Below, piece by piece: positions 5,342 through 5,521 of a stretch of DNA of 5,521 nt. Below the pieces are notes generated by a model. The model did no database searches. It was not told the DNA's origin and was given only the letters and a program-made list of their open reading frames with translations. The DNA lies in NCBI GenBank assembly GCA_018970625.1, contig JAGWVZ010000271.1, forward strand, positions 1 to 5,521. Reading direction: 5' to 3'. Source of the stretch: Myxococcales bacterium. Lineage in GTDB: Bacteria > Myxococcota > Bradymonadia > REDH01. The position numbers were made by a program, and so were the translations under genes. Numbering within the stretch: the stretch's first letter is position 1; each line of letters begins with the position of its first letter.

Positions 5342-5521
5342 TCACGGGCAAAGGCGACCGTGGACGTTGTTTTGGCTGGAGTCCGGGTTGGAGCCGCCGG
5401 CCGCGTCGTCGCGCGAGTGCTCCATCTCCAGCGGATCGACATCGGGGTCTACACGGACCTTCCGACGACGCAGACGGGGAGCAGGTTTCCCCTGTGAACT
5501 GGAACATCCAGGCGTCTCCGT
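5342..5521 (-). CDS. Probable 3' end of a gene entering from the right edge (partial)
   Basis: A minus-strand frame is open from the right edge to TGA at 5342-5344, giving 59 residues. It contains RLRRRKVRVDPDVDPLEMEHS and then a hydrophilic tail, DDAAGGSNPDSSQNN. The alternation of basic and acidic stretches and the polar end suit the disordered C-terminus of a soluble protein better than a chance frame, and codons in the middle favour G or C at third positions. A competing minus frame (5310-5507) is rich in Arg, Pro and Ser and looks like a shadow. The Arg/Lys-rich segment could be a nucleic-acid-binding tail, as in some pseudouridine synthases, but nothing here proves it. The family is unrecognised. 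It lies upstream of tyrA on the same strand, 102 bp away. Confidence 0.45.
   Translation of the reverse strand, partial: TETPGCSSSQGKPAPRLRRRKVRVDPDVDPLEMEHSRDDAAGGSNPDSSQNNVHGRLCP

Noticed and set aside
5310..5507. Alternative minus-strand ORF at the right edge
   Set aside because: Its composition (Arg/Pro/Ser/Gln) resembles a shadow frame. The competing frame ending at 5342 has a more natural charged, hydrophilic protein tail.

Overview
The window looks like ordinary chromosomal DNA from a fairly GC-rich Gram-negative bacterium. The best clue to the lineage is a secreted lipoprotein (2493-3836, minus) with a long, almost purely acidic Asp/Ala/Thr linker. Such linkers are common in predatory or social deltaproteobacteria, so Myxococcota or Bradymonadales is my inference, not a demonstrated assignment. 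I found no rRNA, tRNA, CRISPR array, insertion sequence or phage gene.

Layout. From the left edge: the 3' end of an unrecognised plus-strand gene (2-190); a 171-bp gap with a clean 16-bp palindrome; an antibiotic-biosynthesis-monooxygenase (ABM) fold protein (362-718, plus); then a short plus-strand ORF (741-986) that resembles only the N-terminal part of a longer conserved uncharacterised protein. That ORF breaks off at a conserved motif, exactly where a hairpin begins. Convergent to it is a DHRS12-like short-chain dehydrogenase (1107-2084, minus). A 408-bp stretch without a credible gene separates this from the Asp-rich lipoprotein upstream. The lipoprotein is divergent from a MAPEG-family membrane protein (3988-4422, plus) across a 151-bp region holding a perfect 14-bp palindrome. 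Convergent to MAPEG is a compact TyrA-type prephenate/arogenate dehydrogenase (4478-5239, minus). The right edge holds the probable 3' end of another minus-strand gene (5342-5521).

How the genes relate. There is no obvious multigene operon: neighbours are mostly convergent, divergent or separated by 100 bp or more, except that the ABM gene and the truncated ORF lie 22 bp apart. ABM, the SDR and MAPEG all belong to families linked to oxidative, lipid or small-molecule redox chemistry. That is loose co-occurrence, not evidence of a pathway. TyrA supplies tyrosine biosynthesis and stands apart from other aro genes here.

I see no convincing undescribed system. The items most worth a second look are the abruptly truncated conserved protein with its hairpin, the extreme composition of the lipoprotein linker, the two palindromes in upstream regions, and the mutually exclusive hairpins in the 408-bp gap.
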